DNA from: Dyadobacter subterraneus
GTDB lineage: Bacteria > Bacteroidota > Bacteroidia > Cytophagales > Spirosomataceae
Assembly: GCF_015221875.1 (NCBI RefSeq)
Contig: NZ_JACYGY010000001.1
Span: 5,186,501 to 5,250,500, forward strand
Direction: 5' to 3'
DNA length: 64,000 bases
Below, in pieces: positions 55,235-63,722 of the stretch (its first letter is position 1; the number at the start of each line of letters is the position of its first letter). The notes beneath the pieces were generated by a model. That model saw nothing but the letters and a program-made list of their open reading frames with translations. It was not told where the DNA came from and did not search any database. Both the position numbers and the translations under genes were made by a program.

Positions 55235-56482
55235 ATGAACAATAAATACTTCTTAATTCTTTGTCTGATTTGCCTTAAAACGTTTTCTGTAAACGCCCAG
55301 ACTTACAGCATTCTGATCAAAGGCGGCACCGTCATCGATCCTAAAAATAACCTGAACCAGGTGATGGATATCGGGATTTTTGAGGGAAAAGTTAAAAAAG
55401 TAGCAAAGGATATTGATCCAAAAGAAGCTGCAAAAGTAATTGATGCAAAGGGCATGTACGTTACGCCCGGACTGATTGACATCCACGGACACGTATTTTT
55501 CGGCACTCAGCCAGACCATTATTTAAGTAATGGTCTGGTGGCATTGCCTCCGGATGGATTCACTTTTCGCGTTGGCGTTACTACCATTGTGGACGCAGGC
55601 GGCGCTGGCTGGGAAGCTTTTCCTGAGTTTAAAAAAAATGTCATTCTACATTCCAAAACACGCGTATTATCATTTTTGAATATTGTCGGAGCCGGAATGC
55701 GTGGAGGACAATATGAGCAGGATACCAGTGATATGGATTCACATATGGCAGCGGCTGTTGCTATCAGAAACAAAAACGATGTTGTTGGATTTAAAGCTGC
55801 ACATTTTGTAGGCGCCGACTGGAAACCGATTGAACGTGTTGTTGAAGCAGGAAAACTTGCTAATATGCCGGTAATGATTGATTTTGGCGGAAACAATCCA
55901 CCTCTTTCTCTTGAAACATTATTTACAAAATATCTTCGTCCCGGAGATATTTTTACACATGCACTCACCAATCTGGAAGGAAATGTGAGAGAAACCATTG
56001 TGGATGAAAAAACCGGGAAAGTAAAACAGTATGCGCTGGATGCACGTAAAAAAGGGATTATATTCGATGTTGGTTACGGCGGTGCAAGTTTCAATTATTC
56101 CCAGGCTATCCCGGCTATCAAAAACGGATTTCTTCCAAACACCATCAGTACTGATTTACATACCGGAAGCATGAATTCTTCGATGAAAGATATGCTGAGC
56201 ATTATGTCTAAATTCCTGGTCATGGGTGTTGATCTTCCTACCGTTATCAAAGAAAGTACCTGGGCTCCTGCACAGGTTATCAAGCGCGAAAATCTGGGTC
56301 ATCTTTCTGAAAACGCGATTGCTGACATTGCAATATTTTCGATGCGCGAAGGTAAATTCGGGTTTTATGACCGGACAGGTTATAAAATGGAAGGCAAGCA
56401 AAAACTGGAATGTGAAATGACGATCATGGGTGGAAAAATTGTCTATGACCTGAACGGAATGGCGTTACCAACAACAAAATAA
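55235..56482 (+). CDS. Amidohydrolase/deacetylase (cog3964 type), exported
   Basis: 415 aa from the ATG at 55235 (MNNKYFLILCLICLKTFS); an in-frame TTG 11 codons upstream is less likely. Signal peptide ending VNAQ. Amidohydrolase TIM barrel with metal ligands HGH in PGLIDIHGHVFFG, the probable carboxylated Lys in VVGFKAAHF, and the catalytic Asp in ISTDLHTGSM. cog3964 enzymes such as E. faecalis EF0837 are encoded next to SelA/DgaE-like enzymes, as here, and have been reported to cleave acyl esters or amides of D/R-configured acids. It may deacylate the substrate before the PLP enzyme acts. Confidence 0.82.
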   Translation: MNNKYFLILCLICLKTFSVNAQTYSILIKGGTVIDPKNNLNQVMDIGIFEGKVKKVAKDIDPKEAAKVIDAKGMYVTPGLIDIHGHVFFGTQPDHYLSNGLVALPPDGFTFRVGVTTIVDAGGAGWEAFPEFKKNVILHSKTRVLSFLNIVGAGMRGGQYEQDTSDMDSHMAAAVAIRNKNDVVGFKAAHFVGADWKPIERVVEAGKLANMPVMIDFGGNNPPLSLETLFTKYLRPGDIFTHALTNLEGNVRETIVDEKTGKVKQYALDARKKGIIFDVGYGGASFNYSQAIPAIKNGFLPNTISTDLHTGSMNSSMKDMLSIMSKFLVMGVDLPTVIKESTWAPAQVIKRENLGHLSENAIADIAIFSMREGKFGFYDRTGYKMEGKQKLECEMTIMGGKIVYDLNGMALPTTK

Positions 56483-56518
56483 GATATCATCTAAACTCAC
56501 TGAACTTTAAATTACTCC

Positions 56519-57070
56519 ATGAAAAGGATTTCTAATTTTTCCCTGTCAACGCTGGCTTTAACATTTTGCTTTGCAGTATTATCCATCGCGGCACAGGCAC
56601 AAGCGGTTACCGATTATGAGGCTCGGATCAAAGAGAAAAATATAAAACTGATCAAACCGGTTGCTCCTATCGCCAATTACGTAAAAGCGGTGCAGGTTGG
56701 AAATCTTGTTTATTTATCCGGACACGGACCGGACAAACCGGAAGGCGGACAAGTCATTGGAAAAGTTGGAACAGATTTAACAATCGAACAAGCAAAAGAA
56801 GCCGCACGTCTGACCGGAATTTCTCTTGTTTCGACATTGAAAGGATTTCTTGGCGGTGATTTGAACAAAGTAAAAAGAATTGTAAAACTTCTGGGTATGG
56901 TTAACGCCGGACCAGATTTCGGCCAGCATCCGATGGTGATCAACGGCTGTTCAGATTTGTTGGTTGAAATATTCGGAGACAATGGAAAACACGCGCGTTC
57001 AGCTGTTGGAATGGGTTCTCTCCCAGGAAATATTCCGGTAGAAATCGAAATGATCGTAGAACTGAAATAA
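56519..57070 (+). CDS. RidA family protein, exported
   Basis: 183 aa with signal peptide ending AQAQ, a roughly 30-residue N-terminal extension (YEARIKEKNIKLIKPVAPIA), then a RidA trimer domain. The active-site Arg of the family is Arg160 in HARSAVGMGSLPGNIPVEIE. RidA hydrolyses 2-aminoacrylate and related enamines/imines released by PLP enzymes. Most RidA proteins are cytoplasmic; this one is predicted periplasmic, as is the PLP enzyme two genes upstream. The gap to the amidohydrolase is 36 bp. Confidence 0.85.
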   Translation: MKRISNFSLSTLALTFCFAVLSIAAQAQAVTDYEARIKEKNIKLIKPVAPIANYVKAVQVGNLVYLSGHGPDKPEGGQVIGKVGTDLTIEQAKEAARLTGISLVSTLKGFLGGDLNKVKRIVKLLGMVNAGPDFGQHPMVINGCSDLLVEIFGDNGKHARSAVGMGSLPGNIPVEIEMIVELK

Positions 57071-57148
57071 GCCAATAATTATTTCATAAACCAAAGCCAG
57101 GCGCTAATAGCTAAAACCTACCTCGACACCTCCCTAAACCCGTCGATT

Positions 57149-58876
57149 GTGAACTTAAAAATTGCTTCCTCTTTACTTGTCATTCTTGTTACAGGCTTTG
57201 TAACCAGACGTCAGCCAGACGTTGTAAATTCAAAAAATGGCGGACTTTTTTTACCCGACGGCTTCGAAGCCGTCGTTGTCGTAGACAGCCTTCCCGGTCG
57301 TGCACGGCATATTGCCGTGAATGATAACGGTGATATTTATGTCAAAGCGCGGTTTGCGAATAAGGACGAATCTGTCATCGCGCTGCGTGACACCAATCAT
57401 GACGGTCGCGCCGATATTATCAAACGTTTTGGTGGTTCTAAAAAAGAACACGGTTATGGAACCGGCGTCCGGATTCATAACGGTTACATTTATTACAGTT
57501 CCGAACTCGTCGTTTATCGTCAGAAACTTACACCAGGAAAATTGATTCCTGAGGGAAAAGAAGAAATCATCATGACCGACGATCATGAACACGGTATGCA
57601 TGAGCACATCGCAAAACCGATTTCTTTTGACAACAAGGGAAATATGTACATCCCCTTCGGCGCACCTTCCAATGCCTGCGAAGAATTATTCCGAATGCCA
57701 AATTCTGCGGGAATGACGCCCTGTCCGTTTCTGGAAGATCACGGCGGCGTATGGCGTTTTGATGCCAATAAATTAAACCAGACACAAAAAGATGGTTATC
57801 GTTATGCAACCGGAATCCGGAGTGTGGTGGCAATGGACTGGAATAATGCGGACGATAATTTATATCTTGTTCAGCATGGCCGAGACGATTTATTGCGTCT
57901 TTGGGCCGGTGTTTATTCTCCATGGCAAAGTGCTGTTTTGCCTTCCGAGGAATTTGTGAGAATAAAAGAAGGCGCCAATGTAGGCTGGCCATATTGTTAT
58001 TATGATCAGATTAAGCAGAAAAAAGTGTTGGGACCGGAATACGGCGGAGATGGAAAAATCGTTGGAAACTGCGGTATTTATGAAAAACCACTGATTGGAT
58101 TTCCTGGTCACTGGGCACCAAATGATCTGCTTTTTTATCAGGGAAATCAATTTCCTGACCGTTACAAAAACGGTGCGTTCATAGCATTTCATGGCTCTAC
58201 AAATCGTGCTCCTTATCCGCAGTCCAGCTATATAATTGGTTTTGTACCTTTTACAAATGGACAGCCCTCTGGTGGCTGGGATGTTTTTGCTGATGGTTTT
58301 GCCGGCGTAGATCCAATCGTTAATACCAGTGACGCTGCTTACCGGCCAATGGGAATTGCAATGGGGCCGGATGGATCTCTTTATTTTGCTGAAACTGAAA
58401 AAGGAAAAATCTGGAAAGTCACTTACAAAGGTGATAAATCCAAATTCGCTGCCACAGCTTTGACACAAATGGAAAAGAGAAAAACCATGTCGCATATCCG
58501 TACGCCTGATGTTGTAAATGACAATCTTGACAAAGACAAACCGGTTGCCGGCGGGAAAGTGTACAGCGTTTATTGCGCCGCTTGTCATCAGAGAAATGGC
58601 CAGGGAGATTCTCAAAGATTCCCTCCGCTTGCTGGTTCGGAATGGGTTACCGGCGATAAGAAAAAGTTAATTCATGTATTGCTAAAAGGTCTGGATGGTC
58701 AGGTTGAAGTAAAAGGCAAACCGTACAACAACATTATGCCAAATCACAGCTTTTTGAAAAACGAGGAGATAGCCGAAGTTTTAACTTTTATCAGACAAAG
58801 CTTTGGAAATAATGCGTCTGCAATTGATGCAGAAGATATTAAAAAGGAACGTAAAGCGTTGAATATAACCGATTGA
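57149..58876 (+). CDS. Sorbosone-dehydrogenase-like protein fused to cytochrome c
   Basis: 575 aa from a GTG at 57149; no ATG is available before the signal peptide. Residues about 30-455 are a six-bladed PQQ-type sugar (sorbosone) dehydrogenase propeller: RYATGIRSVVAMDWN, NLYLVQHGRDDL, NVGWPYCYYDQ and YRPMGIAMGPDGSLYFAET. Residues about 465-560 are a cytochrome c domain with CAACH (Cys476-His480) and a likely Met ligand in NIMPNH. It would oxidise a sugar or alcohol in the periplasm and pass electrons to its own haem. PQQ itself must be scavenged or made elsewhere. 33 bp before a second cytochrome c gene. Confidence 0.82.
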   Translation: MNLKIASSLLVILVTGFVTRRQPDVVNSKNGGLFLPDGFEAVVVVDSLPGRARHIAVNDNGDIYVKARFANKDESVIALRDTNHDGRADIIKRFGGSKKEHGYGTGVRIHNGYIYYSSELVVYRQKLTPGKLIPEGKEEIIMTDDHEHGMHEHIAKPISFDNKGNMYIPFGAPSNACEELFRMPNSAGMTPCPFLEDHGGVWRFDANKLNQTQKDGYRYATGIRSVVAMDWNNADDNLYLVQHGRDDLLRLWAGVYSPWQSAVLPSEEFVRIKEGANVGWPYCYYDQIKQKKVLGPEYGGDGKIVGNCGIYEKPLIGFPGHWAPNDLLFYQGNQFPDRYKNGAFIAFHGSTNRAPYPQSSYIIGFVPFTNGQPSGGWDVFADGFAGVDPIVNTSDAAYRPMGIAMGPDGSLYFAETEKGKIWKVTYKGDKSKFAATALTQMEKRKTMSHIRTPDVVNDNLDKDKPVAGGKVYSVYCAACHQRNGQGDSQRFPPLAGSEWVTGDKKKLIHVLLKGLDGQVEVKGKPYNNIMPNHSFLKNEEIAEVLTFIRQSFGNNASAIDAEDIKKERKALNITD

Positions 58877-58909
58877 AAAAAATAAAATTCCTAAACAAAA
58901 TTCGTTAAA

Positions 58910-59344
58910 ATGATTTTAAACAAAAAGATAGCCGCAAGCTTTTTACTTTCAGGGGCAATCGGTTTCGTTGGTTTGTCCTCCTTCAAAGGAAACCAGCATC
59001 CGTACCACAGTCAGGACCGCTGGGTTGCACCGGCTTGGGCCGATACACTGGTAAGCCCATATCATGATGAGCCGCTCACACTCGCCAACGGAGAAGAATT
59101 ATTTGGATTGTACTGCGCCTCCTGTCATGGAGAAACCGGGTATGGCGACGGCGCCGCTGGTGGTGCATTAGGTCAAAAGCCTGCCAATTTCCATGATTCA
59201 CTGGTTAAAAAACAATCCAATGGCGCATTGTTCTGGAAAATGTCAAACGGAAAAGGAAATATGCCACCTTTCCAGGATGTTTTCACCGCCGAACAAAGAT
59301 GGCAGCTCGTAGCTTACCTGAGAAAATTGTCCGTAACCGAATAA
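58910..59344 (+). CDS. Cytochrome c, class I, exported
   Basis: 144 aa with an N-terminal signal or anchor (about 1-24). One haem c site CASCH (Cys69, Cys72, His73) in GLYCASCHGETGYGDGA, and a probable axial Met in GKGNMPPFQD at about residue 120. The family is the single-haem cytochrome that shuttles electrons from periplasmic dehydrogenases to terminal oxidases. It is flanked by two sugar-dehydrogenase-like genes (33 and 19 bp away) and is probably their electron acceptor. Confidence 0.88.
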   Translation: MILNKKIAASFLLSGAIGFVGLSSFKGNQHPYHSQDRWVAPAWADTLVSPYHDEPLTLANGEELFGLYCASCHGETGYGDGAAGGALGQKPANFHDSLVKKQSNGALFWKMSNGKGNMPPFQDVFTAEQRWQLVAYLRKLSVTE

Positions 59345-59363
59345 CATTTCCTAGACCTGAAAA

Positions 59364-60845
59364 ATGAAAAAAATCCTGAATCCATTTTTAAAAGTAAATT
59401 TGTTAGCCTTAGGAATTTTAACCATTCCTCATTTCAATTTTGCACAGGGAGGCCGCGACCAGCCTACGCAGACGCCACATCCTTTACGCGAGGATATCAA
59501 GGTGGAAGCTTACATGAAAGTAGAGCCGGAAGCTGTAAGACTAATTCAAAATCCGGTAAGCGGCGATTTATATTATACCAGTTTTGACGGTGATGTTTTT
59601 CACATTGTAAAAAAAGACGGACAGCCAACAAGTGTAAAAATATTGACTGCTGCTGATCACGGAATTACCCGCTTGCAAGGCGCAGCTTTTCATAACAATA
59701 CACTTTTCCTTACCGGAAATATCAACGTAAATAACAACAAAGGGAACAAGGGAAGAATGGTTCGTTATGAGTTAAAACCTAACGACGAAAAACCGGAAAT
59801 GACCGTTGTTTTTAATACCGTTGAATATGGTGCAAATAAAACTACTTTTGATCACGGCTGGAATGCCATGGAAATCAGTCCTGACGGGAAATATATTGTT
59901 GTAAATTCTGGTGCCAGAACGGATCACGGCGAAGTGCAGGACAACGGCGGACTTTATCCCGATGCACGTGACAAAGCCTTAACTACAAAAATTTACCGCT
60001 TCCCGATCGACTCGAAAGATTTACTTTTGGTTGACGATGTTGACAAATTAAAAGAACAAGGCTATATCTACGCCGAAGGGATCCGTAATGCCTACGATAT
60101 CGCTTATGATGGAAAAGGAAATCTTTTTGCCGTTTCTAACTCAGGTGACTATGATCATCCGGAGGATATGTTCTGGATCCGTCAGGGGCATCATTATGGT
60201 TTTCCGTGGGTGATGGGTGGCATTGAAAATCCGCAGCAAAATCCTGATTGGCAGCCAAATCCGGATACCGATCCTTTCCTGAGCAAATTTGCTTTTGCCT
60301 GGCTGATGAAATATTTCCATAATGATCCTGATTTCCCTAAAAGACCGGCTGGTGTAACTTTCACGCCTGCAATTCAAAATCTTGGTCCGGATGCAAACGA
60401 ATACCGCGACCGAAAAACCGGCTTGGTTATGGATGGAGATACAACAGGCGTTACGGTTGGAACTTTCAACGCTCACTCCTCTCCGCTGGCTTTAATTTTT
60501 GATAAAGATAATGCACTTTCCAAAGAATTTAAGGGCGACGGATTTGTAATGCGTTATGCCGGCGGTGGAAAAGCAGGTGCTGCAAATCCAAATGCATTGC
60601 GGAGACAAGGAAAAGATTTGCTTCATTTGCATTTAATATACGACAAAAAAACCGACAATTACAAAGTCCAGACTACCAGAATTGTCGATAACTTTACCAG
60701 TCCTACCGACGCTATACTGATTGGCAATGACATGTATATCATCGAATATGGTGGAAAACAAGGCGGAACAAAATCAGGCGGGACGCTCTGGAAAATCACT
60801 TTACCGGGTGATGCCAAAGTTTTGAAAAAAATGAAAAAAGCGTAA
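59364..60845 (+). CDS. PQQ-dependent sugar dehydrogenase-like protein, exported
   Basis: 493 aa, signal peptide ending FAQ. A propeller of the glucose/sorbosone dehydrogenase type: LIQNPVSGDLYYTSFDG, ITRLQGAAFHNNTLFLTGN, YIYAEGIRNAYDIAYDGKGN, SGDYDHPEDMFWIRQGHHYG and FNAHSSPLALIFDKDN. No cytochrome domain, so it would depend on the cytochrome c encoded 19 bp upstream. It differs clearly from the first dehydrogenase of the operon, so the two probably have different substrates. Confidence 0.8.
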   Translation: MKKILNPFLKVNLLALGILTIPHFNFAQGGRDQPTQTPHPLREDIKVEAYMKVEPEAVRLIQNPVSGDLYYTSFDGDVFHIVKKDGQPTSVKILTAADHGITRLQGAAFHNNTLFLTGNINVNNNKGNKGRMVRYELKPNDEKPEMTVVFNTVEYGANKTTFDHGWNAMEISPDGKYIVVNSGARTDHGEVQDNGGLYPDARDKALTTKIYRFPIDSKDLLLVDDVDKLKEQGYIYAEGIRNAYDIAYDGKGNLFAVSNSGDYDHPEDMFWIRQGHHYGFPWVMGGIENPQQNPDWQPNPDTDPFLSKFAFAWLMKYFHNDPDFPKRPAGVTFTPAIQNLGPDANEYRDRKTGLVMDGDTTGVTVGTFNAHSSPLALIFDKDNALSKEFKGDGFVMRYAGGGKAGAANPNALRRQGKDLLHLHLIYDKKTDNYKVQTTRIVDNFTSPTDAILIGNDMYIIEYGGKQGGTKSGGTLWKITLPGDAKVLKKMKKA

Positions 60846-60881
60846 TAATATCCTTAACAATGAATCCTAATTAAGCATATC

Positions 60882-61337
60882 ATGAAAACTGAAAGAAGAT
60901 CGATCCTCAAAAAATTATTTACATCCATAGCCGGTGTGGCAGGTTTGGGAACTGTTGCAAAAGCAGCTGACGCAACGCCAGAAAAAGAAGTTGGCAATAT
61001 CACGACGATTCAGGATGTTCCGTTATTTTCTGGTCATACCAAATTTAATAATATGGTTTTTGTTGCAGGGAAAGGCGCTCACTTTGAAGGAGATATTACT
61101 GCACATACCAAACACGTTTTGGATGAACTTGAAAAAGAATTGATCGCGGCAGGTTCTTCCATGAGCAAAGTATTGAAATGCAGCGTTTTTCTTCATGATC
61201 TGAATGATTACAAAGCGATGAATGAAGCTTACAAAGGACGCTTTGGTGACAAACCACCAGTTCGTACTACTGTCGCGGTTTATGGAGGCGTTCCGGGAAA
61301 TTCTTTGGTTGAAATTGACTGTATTGCTTATATCTAG
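60882..61337 (+). CDS. Second RidA family protein, exported
   Basis: 151 aa. The N-terminus KTERRSILKKLFTSIAGVAG with a later AKAADA looks like a Tat signal. RidA domain at about 40-151: FNNMVFVAGKGAHFEGDITA, VLKCSVFLHDLNDYKAMNEA and the family Arg128 in PPVRTTVAVYGGVPGNSLVE. It is distinct from the RidA protein at 56519-57070 (different signal type, no N-terminal extension). Last gene of the operon, followed by the terminator at 61368-61400. Confidence 0.87.
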   Translation: MKTERRSILKKLFTSIAGVAGLGTVAKAADATPEKEVGNITTIQDVPLFSGHTKFNNMVFVAGKGAHFEGDITAHTKHVLDELEKELIAAGSSMSKVLKCSVFLHDLNDYKAMNEAYKGRFGDKPPVRTTVAVYGGVPGNSLVEIDCIAYI

Positions 61338-61367
61338 TCACTGAATATCAGTTATAACTTTTAGATT

Positions 61368-61400
61368 GAAAGAAGTCAACTTAAAAAGTTGACTTCTTTC
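61368..61400 (+). terminator. Terminator of the 53970-61337 operon
   Basis: Perfect 15-bp stem (61368-61382 and 61386-61400) with an AAA loop, T-rich end, 30 bp past the last stop codon. Confidence 0.88.
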
Positions 61401-61557
61401 TTTAGTATGTTGTCCATTTGAACGATAAAAAATTTCACCTTATTTCGAATTTCTATAAATAATCGATATATAATTCTGGCAAATAATATTTTCTAAGCCT
61501 TAAATTTCTTATTTCAAGAAATTGACTGTTAATTTACAATAGCAACCCCATATATTC

Positions 61558-62169
61558 TTGGATAAAAAGCAACGCATTCTTTTAGAAAATGAAGTTCTAC
61601 TGGATCTCTGGCAGCAATCAAAAGCCGGAGACAGTGGTGCCTTTTGCCAGCTTGCCGACAAATTATACCGGACGCTTTTCAATTACGCTACAAGTTTTAC
61701 CAACGACCGTGAATATATCAAAGATGCCATCCAGGAGTTGATGCTGCATATTTGGGAAAAGAGGCAAACTATTAATATACAGTTTGTTACAATCTATTTT
61801 TTAAAATCCCTCCGTAACCAGATCTTACAGGAATTCAGGAGAAACAAACATGTTTATCCATACCTTGACCTGGATGAGATTGAAGAAATGACTGACAATC
61901 ACACCATCGAAACTGAGATAGAAGAAACAGAAAACTATCATGAAAGTCAGCGTAAAGTAAGAAATGCAATCAATGAACTTCCGAAACGCCAGAAGGAAGC
62001 TATTTTCCTGAAATTTTATGAAGGTCTGGAAAATGAACAGATCGCGGATATGATGCAGGTTAATCGTCAATCCGTAGCCAATTTATTATTTAAAGCCATC
62101 ACCACTTTAAAAAGTCAGATTCCATTATTAAGTAACTGGATACTAATAATTTATATGTTAATTTATTAA
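61558..62169 (+). CDS. ECF RNA polymerase sigma factor
   Basis: 203 aa from a TTG at 61558; the next in-frame ATG would remove part of region 2, so TTG is needed. Region 2 at about 25-95 (YATSFTNDREYIKDAIQELM, FLKSLRNQILQEFRRNK), region 4 at about 140-195 (LPKRQKEAIFLKFYEGLENE, with the HTH around ADMMQVNRQSVANLLFKAI). It is the Bacteroidota FecI-like type that directs transcription of the SusC-type receptor operon downstream, controlled by the FecR protein encoded next. Confidence 0.92.
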   Translation: MDKKQRILLENEVLLDLWQQSKAGDSGAFCQLADKLYRTLFNYATSFTNDREYIKDAIQELMLHIWEKRQTINIQFVTIYFLKSLRNQILQEFRRNKHVYPYLDLDEIEEMTDNHTIETEIEETENYHESQRKVRNAINELPKRQKEAIFLKFYEGLENEQIADMMQVNRQSVANLLFKAITTLKSQIPLLSNWILIIYMLIY

Positions 62170-62310
62170 CATTACCCATCTTCCAAACTTCCATTTACCA
62201 GTAGTTTATTTCCCTGTTTCAAAAAAAATCAAAAAATAATTTTACAAAAAAGAGTATTGACATACTTTTTCTGCATCCTTTATTTGAATTCGCAATTACT
62301 ACGCTTATCT

Positions 62311-63438
62311 ATGCAACCTGATTACAGAAATTTTCAACCCGAAGAACTGGCCACAGACCCTTCATTCCGACTTTGGAAAATCTCCAATGATGCGGAACAG
62401 GGCACATTTTGGTTAACATGGCTGTCTGAAAATCCTGATAAAAAGGACTTGATAAATAAAGCGACGCACTTGCTCGATACCGTATTTAATTCCTTTGATG
62501 CAGTATCAGATGAAGAGGTGACAACAGAAATTCATCGTTTGTCCTATTCACTTGGCGAAAAAAGTGCCAAGGCAGAATCGAAAAGATTCATACTTCGTCC
62601 GGAATGGTACAATATGGCCGCCTCCGTTTTATTGGTGATTGGTCTGGGCTGGTGGTTTATCAATAAAAATTCTCCTGCCGAAAAAACCAATTCACTGTAT
62701 AAAGAGATCATAAGCCAGATTAAGGAACCGCTCATTCAGGAAGTAAATAATACAGACAAGCCAAAACTTGTTGCCTTGCATGACGGAAGTTCGGTGCTTT
62801 TGCAGCCTCAAAGCCGCATCAGTTATCCAAAATCTTTTACAGGAGATAAACGGGAAGTGTTTCTATATGGTGAAGCTTTTTTTGAAGTAGCAAAAAATCC
62901 TGAACAGCCTTTCTTCGTATACGCTAACGGATTGGTTACCAAAGTTTTAGGAACAAGTTTTATTATCAGCGCTTTTGACACTGAAAAAGATGTTAAAGTG
63001 GTTGTTAAAACAGGAAAAGTATCTGTTTTTGCTTTAACTGATGAAAATCTTGAAACGCAGCAGGCGGATAACAAGCTGGGCGGAATGGTACTTACTCCAA
63101 ACCAGCAAATTGTATTTTCTCCCCAAAATTTGAGATTTACTAGGAGTTTAATTGCTGATCCTGAATTACTTGACTTGCCAATTCAAAAACAATCGTTTAA
63201 CTTTAAAGGAACTCCTATTAAAGAAGTTTTCGCAGCATTGGAACAATCTTACGGTGTAAAAATTCTTTTTGATGCTGAAATCATGAAAAACTGCTACCTC
63301 ACAGCGTCTCTGTCAGACGAACCCTTGTTTGAAAAAATAGATTTGATTTGCCGTACCATCAACGCCACACACGAACAGCTTGATGCCAGTATTATTATTT
63401 CGAGCAAAGGATGCTCATATCCATCTGAAAATCAATAG
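62311..63438 (+). CDS. FecR family anti-sigma factor
   Basis: 375 aa from the ATG at 62311 (MQPDYRNFQPEELATDPSF). Cytoplasmic sigma-binding part about 5-60 (FWLTWLSENPDKKDLINKA), one membrane helix at about 99-117, the periplasmic FecR domain at about 150-250 (LHDGSSVLLQPQSRISYPK, VFLYGEAFFEVAKNPEQPFF) and a C-terminal DUF4974 domain (about 295-365, FNFKGTPIKEVFAALEQSYG). It relays the signal from the STN domain of the downstream receptor to the sigma factor at 61558-62169. Confidence 0.95.
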   Translation: MQPDYRNFQPEELATDPSFRLWKISNDAEQGTFWLTWLSENPDKKDLINKATHLLDTVFNSFDAVSDEEVTTEIHRLSYSLGEKSAKAESKRFILRPEWYNMAASVLLVIGLGWWFINKNSPAEKTNSLYKEIISQIKEPLIQEVNNTDKPKLVALHDGSSVLLQPQSRISYPKSFTGDKREVFLYGEAFFEVAKNPEQPFFVYANGLVTKVLGTSFIISAFDTEKDVKVVVKTGKVSVFALTDENLETQQADNKLGGMVLTPNQQIVFSPQNLRFTRSLIADPELLDLPIQKQSFNFKGTPIKEVFAALEQSYGVKILFDAEIMKNCYLTASLSDEPLFEKIDLICRTINATHEQLDASIIISSKGCSYPSENQ

Positions 63439-63722
63439 TTAAAAAATAATTATCCGGTCAGATTACACTCATCTCAACAAAATAATAGAGTAAGATTACC
63501 AGAAGAAAAAAGAGTAACCAAGCAACCTATACTATTTAAACCTATCTGAATGAATAGCCTATGACGATAACCTGTCCCTGACTCCATTAAAAAAAGTGTC
63601 GATGATGCGCCAACATCACCGACGACCAATCATCCCAATTTGTAAGCTCATTACACCTTCCGCGTGCCGCGGATACAAGGGAATCATTTTGCCGAATTTA
63701 TTAACCCGACAAAAACAAAATT

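Noticed and set aside
57890..58615. 241-codon minus-strand frame opposite the dehydrogenase-cytochrome gene
   Set aside because: Antisense to a gene with clear propeller and haem-binding motifs; no motif of its own.
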